From assembly GCF_032854445.1 (NCBI RefSeq), contig NC_088301.1, forward strand, positions 50,951,187 to 51,015,186: a stretch of DNA of 64,000 nucleotides, written 5' to 3'. The translations under genes and the position numbers were made by a program. Every line of letters starts with the position of its first letter. Position 1 is the first letter of the stretch. The stretch comes from Liolophura sinensis (taxonomy: Eukaryota > Mollusca > Polyplacophora > Chitonida > Chitonidae). This document shows positions 42,566-54,395 of this stretch, in pieces. The notes under the pieces were generated by a model. That model ran no database searches. It worked only from the letters and a program-made list of their open reading frames with translations, and was not told the origin of the DNA.

Positions 42566-44614
42566 ACTGATGGAATAAATTAGGTTAAAATGGCTGGCAC
42601 AACCAGATTTATGAGTTGTGTATCTGTTAAATGTACATTTTTGTCAAGTTTTTTCATGACTAGTTAATATGTGTATGTATGTATGTATGGAATTACGAGT
42701 GTTTGTATTCAGGTTTCAAGACGATCGATGGTTACATGCAATAAAAGAAGTATATTTTCAACAGTTTAGAAATATAAACCAAATTCATATAATCTTCCTA
42801 ATGCTAACTCTTATTGCTGTCTTTGTTATTTGATATTTATTTTTTTCGGTACCACGCTAGTCAAGAAATTTACACTCCCACAACATACACGGTGCGTTCA
42901 AGGAGTGAAGATGGGCACATTTGATAGGCTAATCAGGGGTATATGGTACCTGGAACTAGATCCTCACTAGTCAAGGCTGTGTGTGTTTTTTTATTGAAAA
43001 CGCATTAAATCTCTCCAGCATCTGGAGTTAGGTCTTAATCATTCTATATACGACTTAGCCAGTCCAATATGTCTGACTATAATTAGGCTTCAGCTCACGT
43101 TCGACTTATCGTGACATTCCGGCCGCGTTTCGCGGCTGGCAATCAGCTGTCTTTGACCGATTCAGCTGTGACCGACCAGACGACCCTGTACATTGCGGTG
43201 AGCTCACCCATTTTTGACAAACTGCTCACAGTGCCCAGACAGACAGCACACAGCTAAGAACGCTTGATAAAGTGAGCTAACCTGACTGGAGAGCGACCCA
43301 GGACAGGGTGATAAGTGGTATCTATTGTGGTACATACGCGTGTGTTAGTCAGTATTTTACAGCACCCTCACACCTGGAACAAAAATGCACTTGCAGTTCC
43401 ATCATATGTTATATGGTAACTATTTCTAATAGATGGGCTACAGTTATGCTTTTTTCATGGGATTGATACAGAGTTTTATAAACATGAAGGAATAATATAC
43501 TGGGCGAAACTGACGACAGCTCAATATTACTGTTAAAATAACAGCTGTGTTTTTTTTGTATGAATTGTATTTCAGTTTGACGACTCTGATCGACAAAATA
43601 AAAACATCGGTCAAAGTTGGCTATTTTAATTGTCGGAATATCTCGAGCCTTTTTTCAGTCCGAAATTTCCACACGATATGAAAATGCTATCATTTTGTAT
43701 GACACTTCAACACATCTCGAAAATTTTTTATTGGCCACAATTCCTGCTGTCGTCTCTGTTGCGTTTTACCGGCCTGGGGTAGCTCTGGCTGTATAGACTA
43801 TGCCCGAATCAGTTACATAGGACATAACGTCATATAATAGTTGCATTAGATATCGAGCGTTTATGGCAATACATACTAGTGAAGTGCATTCATTCTATGA
43901 TGTATATCTTAGCTGGCACTGTACTCGGTTGAAGGCATGGTTGCTGATAAACCCTTTAGAAATGATGTGACACCATATGCAATTTGAATTCAGATGATTG
44001 TAAGAATGTATAAATAGTTGAGGCTTTTTGCAGATTCTCTCACTGTCAATGCTTGTGAAGCCTTAATGAAGCGCCAACCAAAGTCTAGAACTGATATGAC
44101 CGCTTCAGATGTTGCCATGTAGGCTTCACATATGCAATGAAGCCATAAAAGAAACTGTAGTTCATGGCTATAATTGAATTTCATTATATGGACCATTTTT
44201 AGTATTTTAGCTTACACTTACAGGAAAGGCATTCACACTAAATGCCTGTACTTAAATAACCATGCAACACAATACGATGACCCTCTCCCAACAATAAAGA
44301 AATCCAAAATTATATTTAAAAAATCCAAAATTATATCTAAATATAATTATTGTTGGATTTAAATTATAGATCCAACAATCATATGGATCTCGGTCCCCCT
44401 TAAAGGCATGAATGTTCGGGTATTAGGCCTATTGTAGGTATACATGATGTATCAAAAATCACTTCGAGTATGCTCATAGGTGTGGTTTATACATATGACA
44501 TTAAGTAATTGAACAACTCTATTTAAAAGAAATTTAAAAAGGTATTTTCAGGTACACGCTGTTAAAACACACTTATCTCTTACACAGGGGCGAACACTAG
44601 TGTTTGCGGACAGC
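42566..44614. other. no confident gene; one GC-richer patch and a local repeat
   Basis: About 43090-43330 is richer in G and C than its flanks (ccggccgcgtttcgcggctg) but has no open frame or promoter arrangement I can support. At 44296-44375 two direct copies of aaatccaaaattatat and an inverted pair (ccaacaat / attgttgg) form a small repeat cluster. Confidence 0.35.
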
Positions 44615-45082
44615 TTAAGCCCGGCGTACATGGATAACATTTGTTGTCGGAAACGAGATTTTTTTGATCTAGACAAAAAAAAATCCTTGAAATTTACTCG
44701 TGTGTTTGTAACTACAAGAATTCCTGAGCCTGGAACACTTGATCCAAAGATTCAGCTTGTTTAAGTTTGGGCAACAAAAAATCATGAAACAAGTGAGCCG
44801 GGCACAAGATTTCGCTCGTCTGTAGGCAATCTGGATCTTGTGAGATCGTTGTCGTTTACATCAACCAATTAGCGTCAGGAAATTTCATGGAAGCTGTCAC
44901 AACTTTTTTTGGGTCACATGACCGTGCTTCGTATCACGTGACCGTCTTTCGTCGCTGGAATCTTAAAAGACGGATAACGATTGTTGCTCTTGTGCTGGTA
45001 ACCGACATTTCGGATCATTTGAAACAGGGATCTGGAAGACCGATTTTCGACAAGATATGTTGTCCGTTTGCGCTGGGCTTAA
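44615..45082. mobile_element. TTAA-type MITE, copy 2 (complete)
   Basis: TTAA at 44615-44618 and again at 45079-45082 flanks an element that begins GCCCGGCGTACATGG and ends with the diverged complement (CCGTTTGCGCTGGGC). Inner terminal parts carry aacatttgttgtcgg and cgacaagatatgttgtcc. A TTAA target duplication is typical of piggyBac-type transposons; no transposase is encoded. Confidence 0.75.
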
Positions 45083-46169
45083 ACTGAGCAAAAGCTCAAA
45101 TGATCGGTCGTTTAGCCGTTCGTGGATGACTTTAGGATAAACGCCAGCTGTGTAAATGTGCGCTACTACACTGTTGCGTAGTAAATCGAATGTAATTAGA
45201 ATACTCATAGGCTGACAGCATAGCGAGAAGTATGCAAGCAAGCATACAACAGTTTTACATTTGAAACATGGAATTAGGAGGCAATGTGTGAAGTGAAATC
45301 CTGCTTTTCTACGTGATTTACTATTGAGTCAAATGGAAAAATCAGCTGCCACGGTGTGTATTTAAATCATTGGTCAATTTTAGGTCGCGACACTACTGTT
45401 TCGCTTCGCATCGGCAGCCCCCTGAGCGAACTCCAAATCTGCCAGCACTGCAGTGCTTGAACCTGACAGCGATTTCCTACGTAAAATACTTAGTCAGGCA
45501 CATGAACATACCCCTGTTCGAAGATTAAACTTTCTTTTGTAATATAGACGTATGTGTTTAAAGTTCAGTCATGTGTTTTCTAATCACATTTCATGAGCTG
45601 CGATCGCATCCTACTTTTATACATGTAACTGAAAGGAACTATTTTCATGAATACATAACCGCACATTTTCATGAACACATAAACTGTCTGTGCAGTGAGT
45701 ATTTGCCAGCAGATTCGGAGGGTATATATATATTCGGAGTATATAACGCTACATCACTTACTAAATTGTTAATGATACTGCACAATTTGACGTGCATTTT
45801 GATGTATAATTTTTGTATGAGACATGGAATTAGTCAATTAGGCAGTGAAATATGATGCACGCCTTTGACCTACAAAGAAGATTCAGGTAATAAATATATG
45901 CCAATATTTGCATAATGATCGATAAACCGACGCCTGAAATCTGTACCTGTTTAGATGAGAAACAAAAAGCGGGTTTTATCTACATACAGTGTATATATAT
46001 AACTGACTGTGTGTGTGACAAAATCGACTTAGCGATGTCCCTGACCTCCTTAGTTCACTTTCCCACGATTGGACGGTCACAGAAATGGGTGACCAGGGGA
46101 CCGTCTGCGTTACCTGTCTTGGATTTTAGTCCTCAATTAAATATCCTCTAAACTAAGTAAAATGATATG

Positions 46170-46171
<2 letters not shown>
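45083..46171. other. no gene seen
   Basis: AT-rich sequence without a supported feature. Confidence 0.4.

Positions 46172-46252
<81 letters not shown>
46172..46252. repeat. (TA)n microsatellite, about 40 units
   Basis: Uninterrupted TA run of about 80 bp. Confidence 0.97.
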
Positions 46253-46255
<3 letters not shown>

Positions 46256-48099
46256 TTTAAGATCTTAAGATTTTGTACATTTCAAGATGTGTCGTGAACC
46301 ATTTTGAAAACAATACTGAATGACATCATGCTTAGAACTCGCTAAATTGACCTCTACGTGAAGGACACTAGCATTTTCGCATAATTGCCTCATATTTTAT
46401 TTTCCCAACACCACGAATTGTACCACCGTTTTGACAAGAGCTATGATGCCTGTCCAACCAATGAGCATTCGAATTTCACTATACGATCACATGTCCAATG
46501 TGAAGCAAACAGGCAGGTGTTCACGTGATCTAACTAAACTATGCTCTACTCACCAAATCAAATTCACGTGCAAACTGAACACGGTTTGTCCCATCTTTGT
46601 GCCATTTCAGTCAAATCCATGCGCCACAAAAGTTATTTTTAAACTTCGCATAGTAAGCAATCACTTGTGTAACGTAGGCCTGTGCTGACTGAATTAACAG
46701 TTAACAGTTACATGAGAAAAGTTCAAATAAGGGCCTATTTCTACTCTTCCAACACTCAAAATACATGTCGCTATACGGGAACGTTTTTGTAATGTTTGAT
46801 CATAAGTTTTGTATAAGATATACTCTGAGAGGGGAACATTACTTGTTCAAATGTTGTTTCCTCACACTTTGGGAGTGAAGTATATGTATATCTGTTAAAT
46901 CATTATTCTCAAGGAATATACATAAAACATAAAAAAACTATTCAATTTCTACATCGCTTTATTCCAACTGCAGTTCTGAGCTTCCATTCTCATCAGTTAA
47001 AGTGAGTGACGTAAAATCAAAGTTATATAAGCGGAAGGCTAGTGTTTGCCTGGCACCAATGGTCGCATAACAGGAGAGACTCAGATAAGGCGAGAAATAA
47101 CCCCAATTCAACATATTCTAAACTTATCACGCTGCATGGAGAGATCAAATGGGTTAATCATATCACGTACATACATATATTTGTTTGGAGTGTGTAATAC
47201 ATACATAATTGCACGTGTAAATATAGTATAAACCTCAGCACAAACAGTTCTCATTTACAGACTCGTTATACACCGCACTTTGGTTCTCTTTGCATGTTTT
47301 TGGGAGCAGGTGAAAGCTAACAATCATGTTTACAAGAACTGTGTACAGAGAAACGTCTGCTTATGTATATAGACAAACGGATACTTGAAACACCGGTGGA
47401 ATATGGATAGTTTTAATACGGATGACAATGGGATAAAGCATGAACACCAAACTTCATCTGCGTAAAACCCTCATGTTGTTACCCGTTTATCAGAAATGTT
47501 TAACATATGGTCTATATGTAACCCTGACTATCTTTACAGAAAGGGCCTATATAAGCGTCAAATAGTACAATCTGTCTAAGTTATTTAGTCCTGTTTGGGT
47601 CTCTAGCCACCAAATATATTTTCACTTGATAAAGATTTTTTCACGTGCACAAGTATATAATTATGTTGACTTGAAAATGCCGATTAAGCGCTGTTGTCGC
47701 CATAGCAACTGAAAACAAAGGGGACTTAACTCACTGAGTACTCAGTTGGTCTTATTGCGAACGAAGACAAATGCTATACATAAAGCAGAATTTTCTGACA
47801 TCAAGCCCTTCATATATACACACATATTCCAGTGCACACGCACAGATGTGATATGGAAACTATTAATACACCCCTAAATATTATCCTCAGAGCATTTACG
47901 ATTGTTTATAATTTCGGAAATATTTATTTAATGGTTATTATTTAATTCTACAGGGTCCTCCTACACGTATTTACACTTATCAGCTGGTGCCTCTTTGCGA
48001 ATATGATAGGGAATATCGCGATTATAGCAATTTGACTGACAGAACATACAGAAGAGGAAAACATGATAAATATTTGGTAATATGTATTTGTATCTCCTA
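46253..48099. other. no gene seen
   Basis: AT-rich sequence without a supported feature. Confidence 0.4.
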
Positions 48100-48270
48100 G
48101 TAAAATTTATTTATTTATTTGTTTTTGTATTTTATTTGATTGGTTTTTACGGAGTATTCGAGAATATTTTGTTTATATACGACGACGGCCACTATTGTAG
48201 TGAAAGGAAAACTGAACAAAGCCAAGCGGAAACTCATGATATCCGCAATTTGCCTGCAGACCCCTGCTAA
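48100..48270 (-). mobile_element. diverged SINE family A, head-less
   Basis: tatttgattggtttttacgg, then acgacgacggccactattgt and ggaaactcatgatatccgca follow the family A body order. Confidence 0.7.
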
Positions 48271-49711
48271 GAAAATAGGATTTCTAGTAACATGGGTATT
48301 GTAGGATGTTTGTTTTTGTCTTTTGTCGACTGAAGGTAAACGGTCTCAAAATCTGATTGTTCTGTTTTACATTCCCGAAGAAAACATCACTGGGAAGGTA
48401 AAATAGACAAGTAAAAAGGTCTCAATATCCCCCGAACCGTCTGTAGAGTGCTGACACAAAAGTTCGTGCAGCAAGGGTCTATGGTGTGTATATATTGAAA
48501 ACCTACAGGTTTCACATCACAAGATAGCAATATACCGCAGAACTCTGCACATGGTATATTTATCTTAGACCTCGCTAGTTACACTTGTTTACTGCTTCGA
48601 TTAATCCGCGTCATAGGATTTTAATTCTGATGATTTTGCTAAGACAACTTAGCGTGCCGTTCCAATAGCATGTATAAATAAATGTACGCGTGGAAAAGGT
48701 ACGAGAGAGTTCCGCCATGATGGCTAATAGACACGAGTGTGTCATGTGAATGTATCACGCTTCACGCTTCATCTAACCTGGTTCATGTGATTGTCATTTG
48801 CTGAAATGCTAAAAAATGAAAAACAAAAGTGATAATCAGTAGATAAACAGAGACACGGTTTGGAAACAACCATCAACACTCTTTCTCAAGGAGAGAAACA
48901 TAGACGTCTTAATTAAGGCTTTATATTGCTTCATGACAGACCGGCAAGAATGAGTTTTCAATTCGTCGTGGACTTTCTGTGTAGCTCGCCATCGAGTCTC
49001 TCATTGTGTTCATAGCAGAAAGCAGAGGCCAGTTGTTCAAAAATGTATTAAGAATTAAGCCAGGTTTTACCTGTAATGCCAATTTTTTCTTAATACAAAA
49101 CTAATGGCACTTTAGCTTGCAGTGTCATGCAGGTAATGACAGAAAATAACATTTTAACAACCTTTAATATAGTATACGAGATAATTCGTATAAATCTTGT
49201 GACACAAGCCAATCGCGTTGCAGCAATTAAGGAATGGCATATGCAATCAAAAAGGCTGTAAGACTGAACCATTGAGCTAACATGCAGGGTAAAACCTTCG
49301 TCCTAACTCGGGATTGTCGAGACGAAGTGAACTGTGATATTCGTTGTTATATTATCCATCATCAGAGCACAATCTCAGGGCAATGTCCCGCCTAAAATAA
49401 AATCATGGGTCAAGTAAGAATGACCGATAAGGTTTCTCTTATGTACAAGTTGGTGCGTGCATGCATCCTATATAGTTTAAGGGTTAAAACTAATGAAAGA
49501 CTCATGTCAGGCACTACCGCATTCATTCTACAAAAAGATAGAAATGTACTTAGCAATATTAAATTTTAAATGACTGTACATGAAGTTTAAGATATTCAGT
49601 TGAATTTATCACTAAAATTGTATTTCCGTTGAAGCTGCGATGTAGTATTACTTGTTGTCCAGCAGAAAACAATAAGTTGTATTTTACACTCAAACTCGCC
49701 AGAAATAAAGG
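48271..49711. other. no gene seen
   Basis: AT-rich sequence without a supported feature. Confidence 0.4.
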
Positions 49712-50022
49712 AGAGGTAGTCAGTGCAGATCCCTTGTTGATAGCATATTCCGTCTTATTCAGAGGTAGTCAGTGCAGATCCCTTGTTGATAGCATATTCC
49801 GTCTTATTCAGAGGTAGTCAGTGCAGATCCCTTGTTGATAGCATATTCCGTCTTGTTCAGAGGTAGTCAGTGCAGATCCCTTGTTGATAGCATATTCCGT
49901 CTTATTCAGAGGTAGCCAGTGCAGATCCCTTGTTGATAGCATATTCCATCTTATTCAGAGGTAGTCAGTGCAGATCCCTTGTTGATAGCATATTCCGTCT
50001 TATTCAGAGGTAGTCAGTGCAG
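49712..50022. repeat. 49-bp minisatellite, just over six copies
   Basis: Unit starts agaggtagtcagtgcagatc fall at 49712, 49761, 49810, 49859, 49908, 49957 and 50006, the last partial. Units are nearly identical, differing by single bases. Confidence 0.97.
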
Positions 50023-51123
50023 AGGCCTTCTCTCGGGGAACGTCCAGTTGAAAAAATAATAACGTCAGTTGAGGAGTATAGTATAGTATATGTCTTTTCT
50101 TAAAGATTTATTGGCATCAACCTTTCTTGTATTTGTTGGGTGTCATGTGAACACATGTATAGGAAGGAAATAATTGTGCAGATAAGAAAGTGAACGTTTA
50201 GTTTTGCTGCTGTGCTGATGTTTATGTTGTGAGGCTTCCTGGTTCAAATACGTGCCTGTGCTTTGCTATACGCCTGTCATTCACGATTAGGCCTAGTGGT
50301 AGTGTGATCTGATCTCGACTGACGATATACCTGTCGAGGCCACGCTAATACCCAATTTTACAAATGTTACTACACTGTATGGAGACTGTTGACAAAGAGT
50401 CATAATTCCAAATGTTACAAAACGTAAGTCATTTATGTATGTTCATGAATGTGTAGGCCTATGTTGAATGCCTGCTTGAAAGTTTATCAACCTTATGTAA
50501 GACGAAGTCCGCTAAGGCTATACATCGAAGCTTATCCCTTTTAATTTTTATGTTGTTTTTCAACATCGCACTGTAGCCTATACAGAGACCGCAGAAACGG
50601 TATATTTAGTTAAATATGTTGAACTATCTGTTACTCAAGACCCGAGCCAAAAAAAAAAAAAAAACTCGCAGCTCTATATTTTGCATAGTTGTCGCCCTTT
50701 TGTTAGCCTGTAGATCCCGACGACCCTGGATGACAAAACTTCAGTTAAATGTAAATAAACGTTCGTGCATCCCCAGCAGAAGTATAAGAAATCATTAAAT
50801 GCGACTATTGTACTTACATGCATGTTAAGTACAACATCCACATTCTTACCATAACGTGCTTCTTCCAACAAATTTGGCATGACAAAGTCGAAGAGTGACA
50901 TACATTTAAATACATTTTGGCTATATGTTTCCCCAGAGCTATATACACAAACACTTTTACTTAATTGCATATGACTCTTTATATGATACACACAGAATAC
51001 CTCTCCATTAAAGCATGAGATATTGCCATTGAACACTTTACATAAGACTTCTTAAGATGTATTTATGCATATAATGAGAAACAATATTAGGTTATGACCA
51101 ATATTAGACCTATACGGACATAC
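50023..51123. other. no confident gene
   Basis: AT-rich sequence with an A-run (50648-50662). A 120-codon minus-strand frame (50674-51036) has no recognised domain or splice context that I could support. Confidence 0.35.
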
Positions 51124-51163
51124 CGTCATTAGGAAGCGGGCCGCTGGAAGAGAACGGTATCAT
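51124..51163 (-). CDS. HDHD5: most distal alternative first exon, possibly HDHD5
   Basis: ATG at 51163 gives 13 codons plus one base (MIPFSSSGPLPND, then G) before the donor gtatgt. This matches the length and phase of the 32106-32145 exon and could join the exon at 31155 across about 20 kb. A TATA box lies about 90 bp upstream of the ATG. The region is GC-rich compared with its flanks. Linkage to HDHD5 is inferred from phase only. Confidence 0.4.
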
Positions 51164-51224
51164 TCGCGCTGTCTTCGCACCGTCCTCGTGAACCGCGAGC
51201 CGCGGGTCGAGATGTCATCATCCG

Positions 51225-51290
51225 GCTTCCATACCCAGCTGAAAACACCGTCAGCTTTTATATCCTCATTAATATAAATCTCATTGGTAT
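51225..51290 (-). promoter_or_regulatory. TATA promoter of the distal first exon
   Basis: TATAAAAGCTGA on the minus strand (51262-51251), with CCAAT at 51287-51283 just upstream. A start site near 51225-51232 is expected. Confidence 0.5.
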
Positions 51291-51329
51291 CTACAAATGT
51301 TCCATGGGAAATACGCATACACACTCAAA

Positions 51330-51490
51330 AAATTAATCCGTTAATTTTAACAGAAAGTCTGTTGTCTGAGTGATACCAGAATGTATTCTGTTATAGCAGA
51401 TTGTTCTGTTAAATTTAACCCATATTCTATTAATTCAACATAAATATTCTATTAAACTATAACATGCTGAATAAGACAGAATATTGTGCT
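51330..51490. repeat. imperfect repeat of ctgttaaatttaac-like words
   Basis: Several variants of ttctgttaaatttaac and attctatta recur over about 150 bp in both orientations. Confidence 0.4.
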
Positions 51491-52010
51491 TTAATAATTA
51501 AGACGCTGTTGTATATGATATCAGACATGGACAAATATATTTACATTGTTTTTTTTGTCTGAATCAAAATTGTGCAGATCTTCTGGAATACAATGAAACG
51601 GACAATAATATAGCGAGGCACTTTCTGTATTATCTGCCTAATCGATTACTTTTACTCTACTACTAACCTCCTCGGATTTAGGTGAAAAATATCTAGTAAT
51701 TACGAGAAACTGTCTATATATGTTTATCACTAACTGGCTTCTTTTCTCCCCCAAATGAAGAGCCCACATCTTTCTCCCTCCATGCATGCACGGAGACAGT
51801 GGCTTCCATCTGATTGATGTTATTCCTGAATTTCCTTGAAATAACGTGAACCCTTCGTGACAAGCTATGCAAACAGAATCTTGCAGATGCGGTCTCTAAC
51901 ATAAGGACATGATAAACAAGGGAAATTGAACAGCCACAGTTGACACGCTGTGTTGTTCACCAAAGATTCTGTTCTATGTGTGCTATGTTTGCCTTCTGTC
52001 TGTGATTCAG
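51491..52010. other. no gene seen
   Basis: AT-rich sequence without a supported feature; a possible exon begins at its right end. Confidence 0.4.
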
Positions 52011-52222
52011 CATGTGTCATCTGTGTGCAGAAAAACGACACACAATGTTAACATGCCCTATGTTTTTAAAAGCGATGTGAATATATGTAAATATCGGATC
52101 CACCTGCCTGAGATACATTTCCAAGAGGTTACACAGTGTCTAATGGACTCTTGTGATGTTGGAGGAATAACTTCTTCGGATGATATCAAGTCCGCACTAT
52201 ACAAGGAACAAGACGGCTTCCA
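52011..52222 (+). CDS. orphan exon candidate, unrecognised
   Basis: Bounded by gtctgtgattcag and the donor gtaagttcc. It is open throughout in one frame, with an internal ATG at 52053 (MPYVFKSDVNICKYRIHLP) and a coding-like end (GGITSSDDIKSALYKEQDG). It ends in phase 2 and does not read into either galaxin exon, so its partner exons are unknown. Confidence 0.25.
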
Positions 52223-52739
52223 GTAAGTTCCATTACTTCATATTGTTTGTTTCTGAACTTACTTTCCTGTGTAGCCTGTAGTGTGTTAAATAGATCTATG
52301 GCGATAAAATTAAATTTGTGTGCTGTCCTTTGCTCTTGACTATGAGATTTCAAACTGTACTAAATTAGTACGTTCATCACGTTGCTAAGCGAAGTTCACA
52401 TTTTTACATCATATTCTATCCGTTCTGACAGTAGAGGCTGCCATGTCACGTCAACGGAGTAAAGCAATCAACATGCGTATATGAGTGCGCATGAAATTGA
52501 CTTGCCGCGTAAATGGTACCCCTTTTTCTTCCAAAATATTCAACAGGCTATGTTTACCTCAGTCGAAAATCTCATAGGTTATAGTGTAAATGAAACTAAT
52601 TAACGTAAATGTATACTGAATGGATAACGGCACATATACTCATGTCCTGTCCGTGATGCATGCACGAAGTATCGCCTGGCTAGCAACATTTGTCAGGTCT
52701 TCAGGGATCCATGCATGCATGGTATGAAATTCCCACATA

Positions 52740-52830
52740 TGCCAATTCTCCATACGGGGATTGAAAGAAAGTATATAAAGTACAAAAATAAGACGGAATC
52801 ATACAGAGAGAGGCTGTCCTTTGTCATGAC
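52740..52830 (+). promoter_or_regulatory. TATA-containing promoter-like module, copy 2
   Basis: gaaagtatataaagtacaaa then aataagacggaatcatacag closely matches the module at 53220-53265. Confidence 0.45.
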
Positions 52831-52946
52831 AACAATATACTAATCGTAAACATTCAGGATAAAACCTTGGCTGTGGCTAGCTCTGGATGAGAACGCTCAT
52901 ATGGCCTCGCACAGTAATGGATTGCAAAATTTCGGAAAACTGTCGA

Positions 52947-54199
52947 TTACTAACCTCCTCGGCCTGTCCAGTTACTAATTTACAACGCTTAGTGTCCCAG
53001 GGCACCTGACTATTAAAATCTCGAGCTTTCGATCATCCCAAAGGTAAATATCCATCCATATTTCAGCAAGTTCAACTTCACTCGCCTGAACTTCACAAGA
53101 TGGCGGCCCATCAAACACTTCGTCCAAGTTCCTGTATCTATGCGTCGAAACAAATATTCGTATACCAGCCATCAACCAATAAGGTCAATAATTGCAATAC
53201 CAATTCCCAAAAAAATAGCTAAGAAAGTATATAAAGTACGAAAATAGGACGGAATCATTCAAATAGAAGCAGTCAACAGTTTCCAGTGGTGCTGGAAAGA
53301 TGTAAGGTATGATCTAGGCGACTGAGTGAAATCAGTATTCAAATCGTGTATCATGCTAGAATATCAGTTGCCGATAACAAAATGTGCATCTCAAATGCGC
53401 TTTGATTGCAACTGTTCATATATCCAACGTGGCGATCTAATTCAACACGATGAATATACCGCCCATAGCCCCGGGTTAAGCGGAATTAGACACAATCAAG
53501 AAGCAGAGCCCCACAGATTCTACACACTCTGTCCACATTGACTTACATGAGAATTATACTCACTGTAAAACTTAAGAAACTTGAGGCGAAGGCGTTCGAT
53601 GGAGTAACCTTGACACACTAGTCTTTGCAGTAATAAGTTTTGACGTTGAGGTTCTAACAAATGCTACAAGGCGAAATATTTACGCGCCATTTGCAGGACT
53701 CTTCGGTATATTGCAGTCCAAGTAACAATAATTCGCATTGTCAGAGCTGAAACTGTCTTTCCGGTAGTCAAGTCTGCCAAAGGGAAAACCGTTTTGGTCT
53801 TTGTACAAATATTGGCCCAGATAAAATGTACCATCTGGAGAGTCTTTGGATTTCCTTTAAATCCAGCAAAGGTGAATAAATATCTTTCACAGCCTTTGCC
53901 ATACACGGATTTTTTAAAGCCAGTAGAACATCAATATGTCGTTTAGTGAATGAGAAAGACCGGGCCTGGCGAGTATTACTCCTTACTAGTTTCTGCATAC
54001 TTAGACACACATGCCCATTGATTGGGTCGGGAAACAACAGCCATTTTGGCAGCTTGGAATCAGTGGACAGGTTGAGGTTGCTAAAATGTGGATGGATATT
54101 TACCTTTGATGTGATCAACAGTTCAGGATTTTAAGACAGGTGCCCTGGAACGCTAAGCACTGTAAAGGAGTAACTGGACAGGCCCGGGAGGGTAGTAAC
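52947..54199. repeat. 1.25 kb segment bounded by about 130-bp inverted repeats
   Basis: The left arm (52947-53077) and right arm (54070-54199) are imperfect reverse complements. They share cctgtccagttac, ccagggcacctg and aaaggtaaatatccatcca. The interior holds a 116-codon minus-strand frame starting in the right arm (53768-54118; NGHVCLSMQKLVRSNTRQAR, FSFTKRHIDVLLAL). I do not recognise it. Either a DNA transposon or an inverted duplication is possible. Confidence 0.55.
53140..53462 (+). promoter_or_regulatory. TATA-containing promoter-like module, copy 3, with possible 5' UTR exon
   Basis: accaataagg (CCAAT, about 53175) precedes gaaagtatataaagtacgaa (TATA near 53228). A start about 30 bp later would give a short exon ending at the donor AG|gtatga (53306/53307). 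It could splice to the acceptor at 54392 of the galaxin-like gene. Downstream words (tccaacgtggcga) match copy 1. Confidence 0.4.
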
Positions 54200-54395
54200 T
54201 GTTCGTTTTACGAAAATTTATGATGGTTCCCACAGAGATGAATGGGAACAATCTATGACTTCGCGAAGCCATCTGAGCGTTGTTGTCCAGGACTACACTG
54301 TGGCAAAGTTGTTAAATTACTTTAGGTTTAACTGTGCATTTGAGGAGTTGAAGAAAAATTAGACAATGTGACGATTTTACTCTGTATTTCAGACA

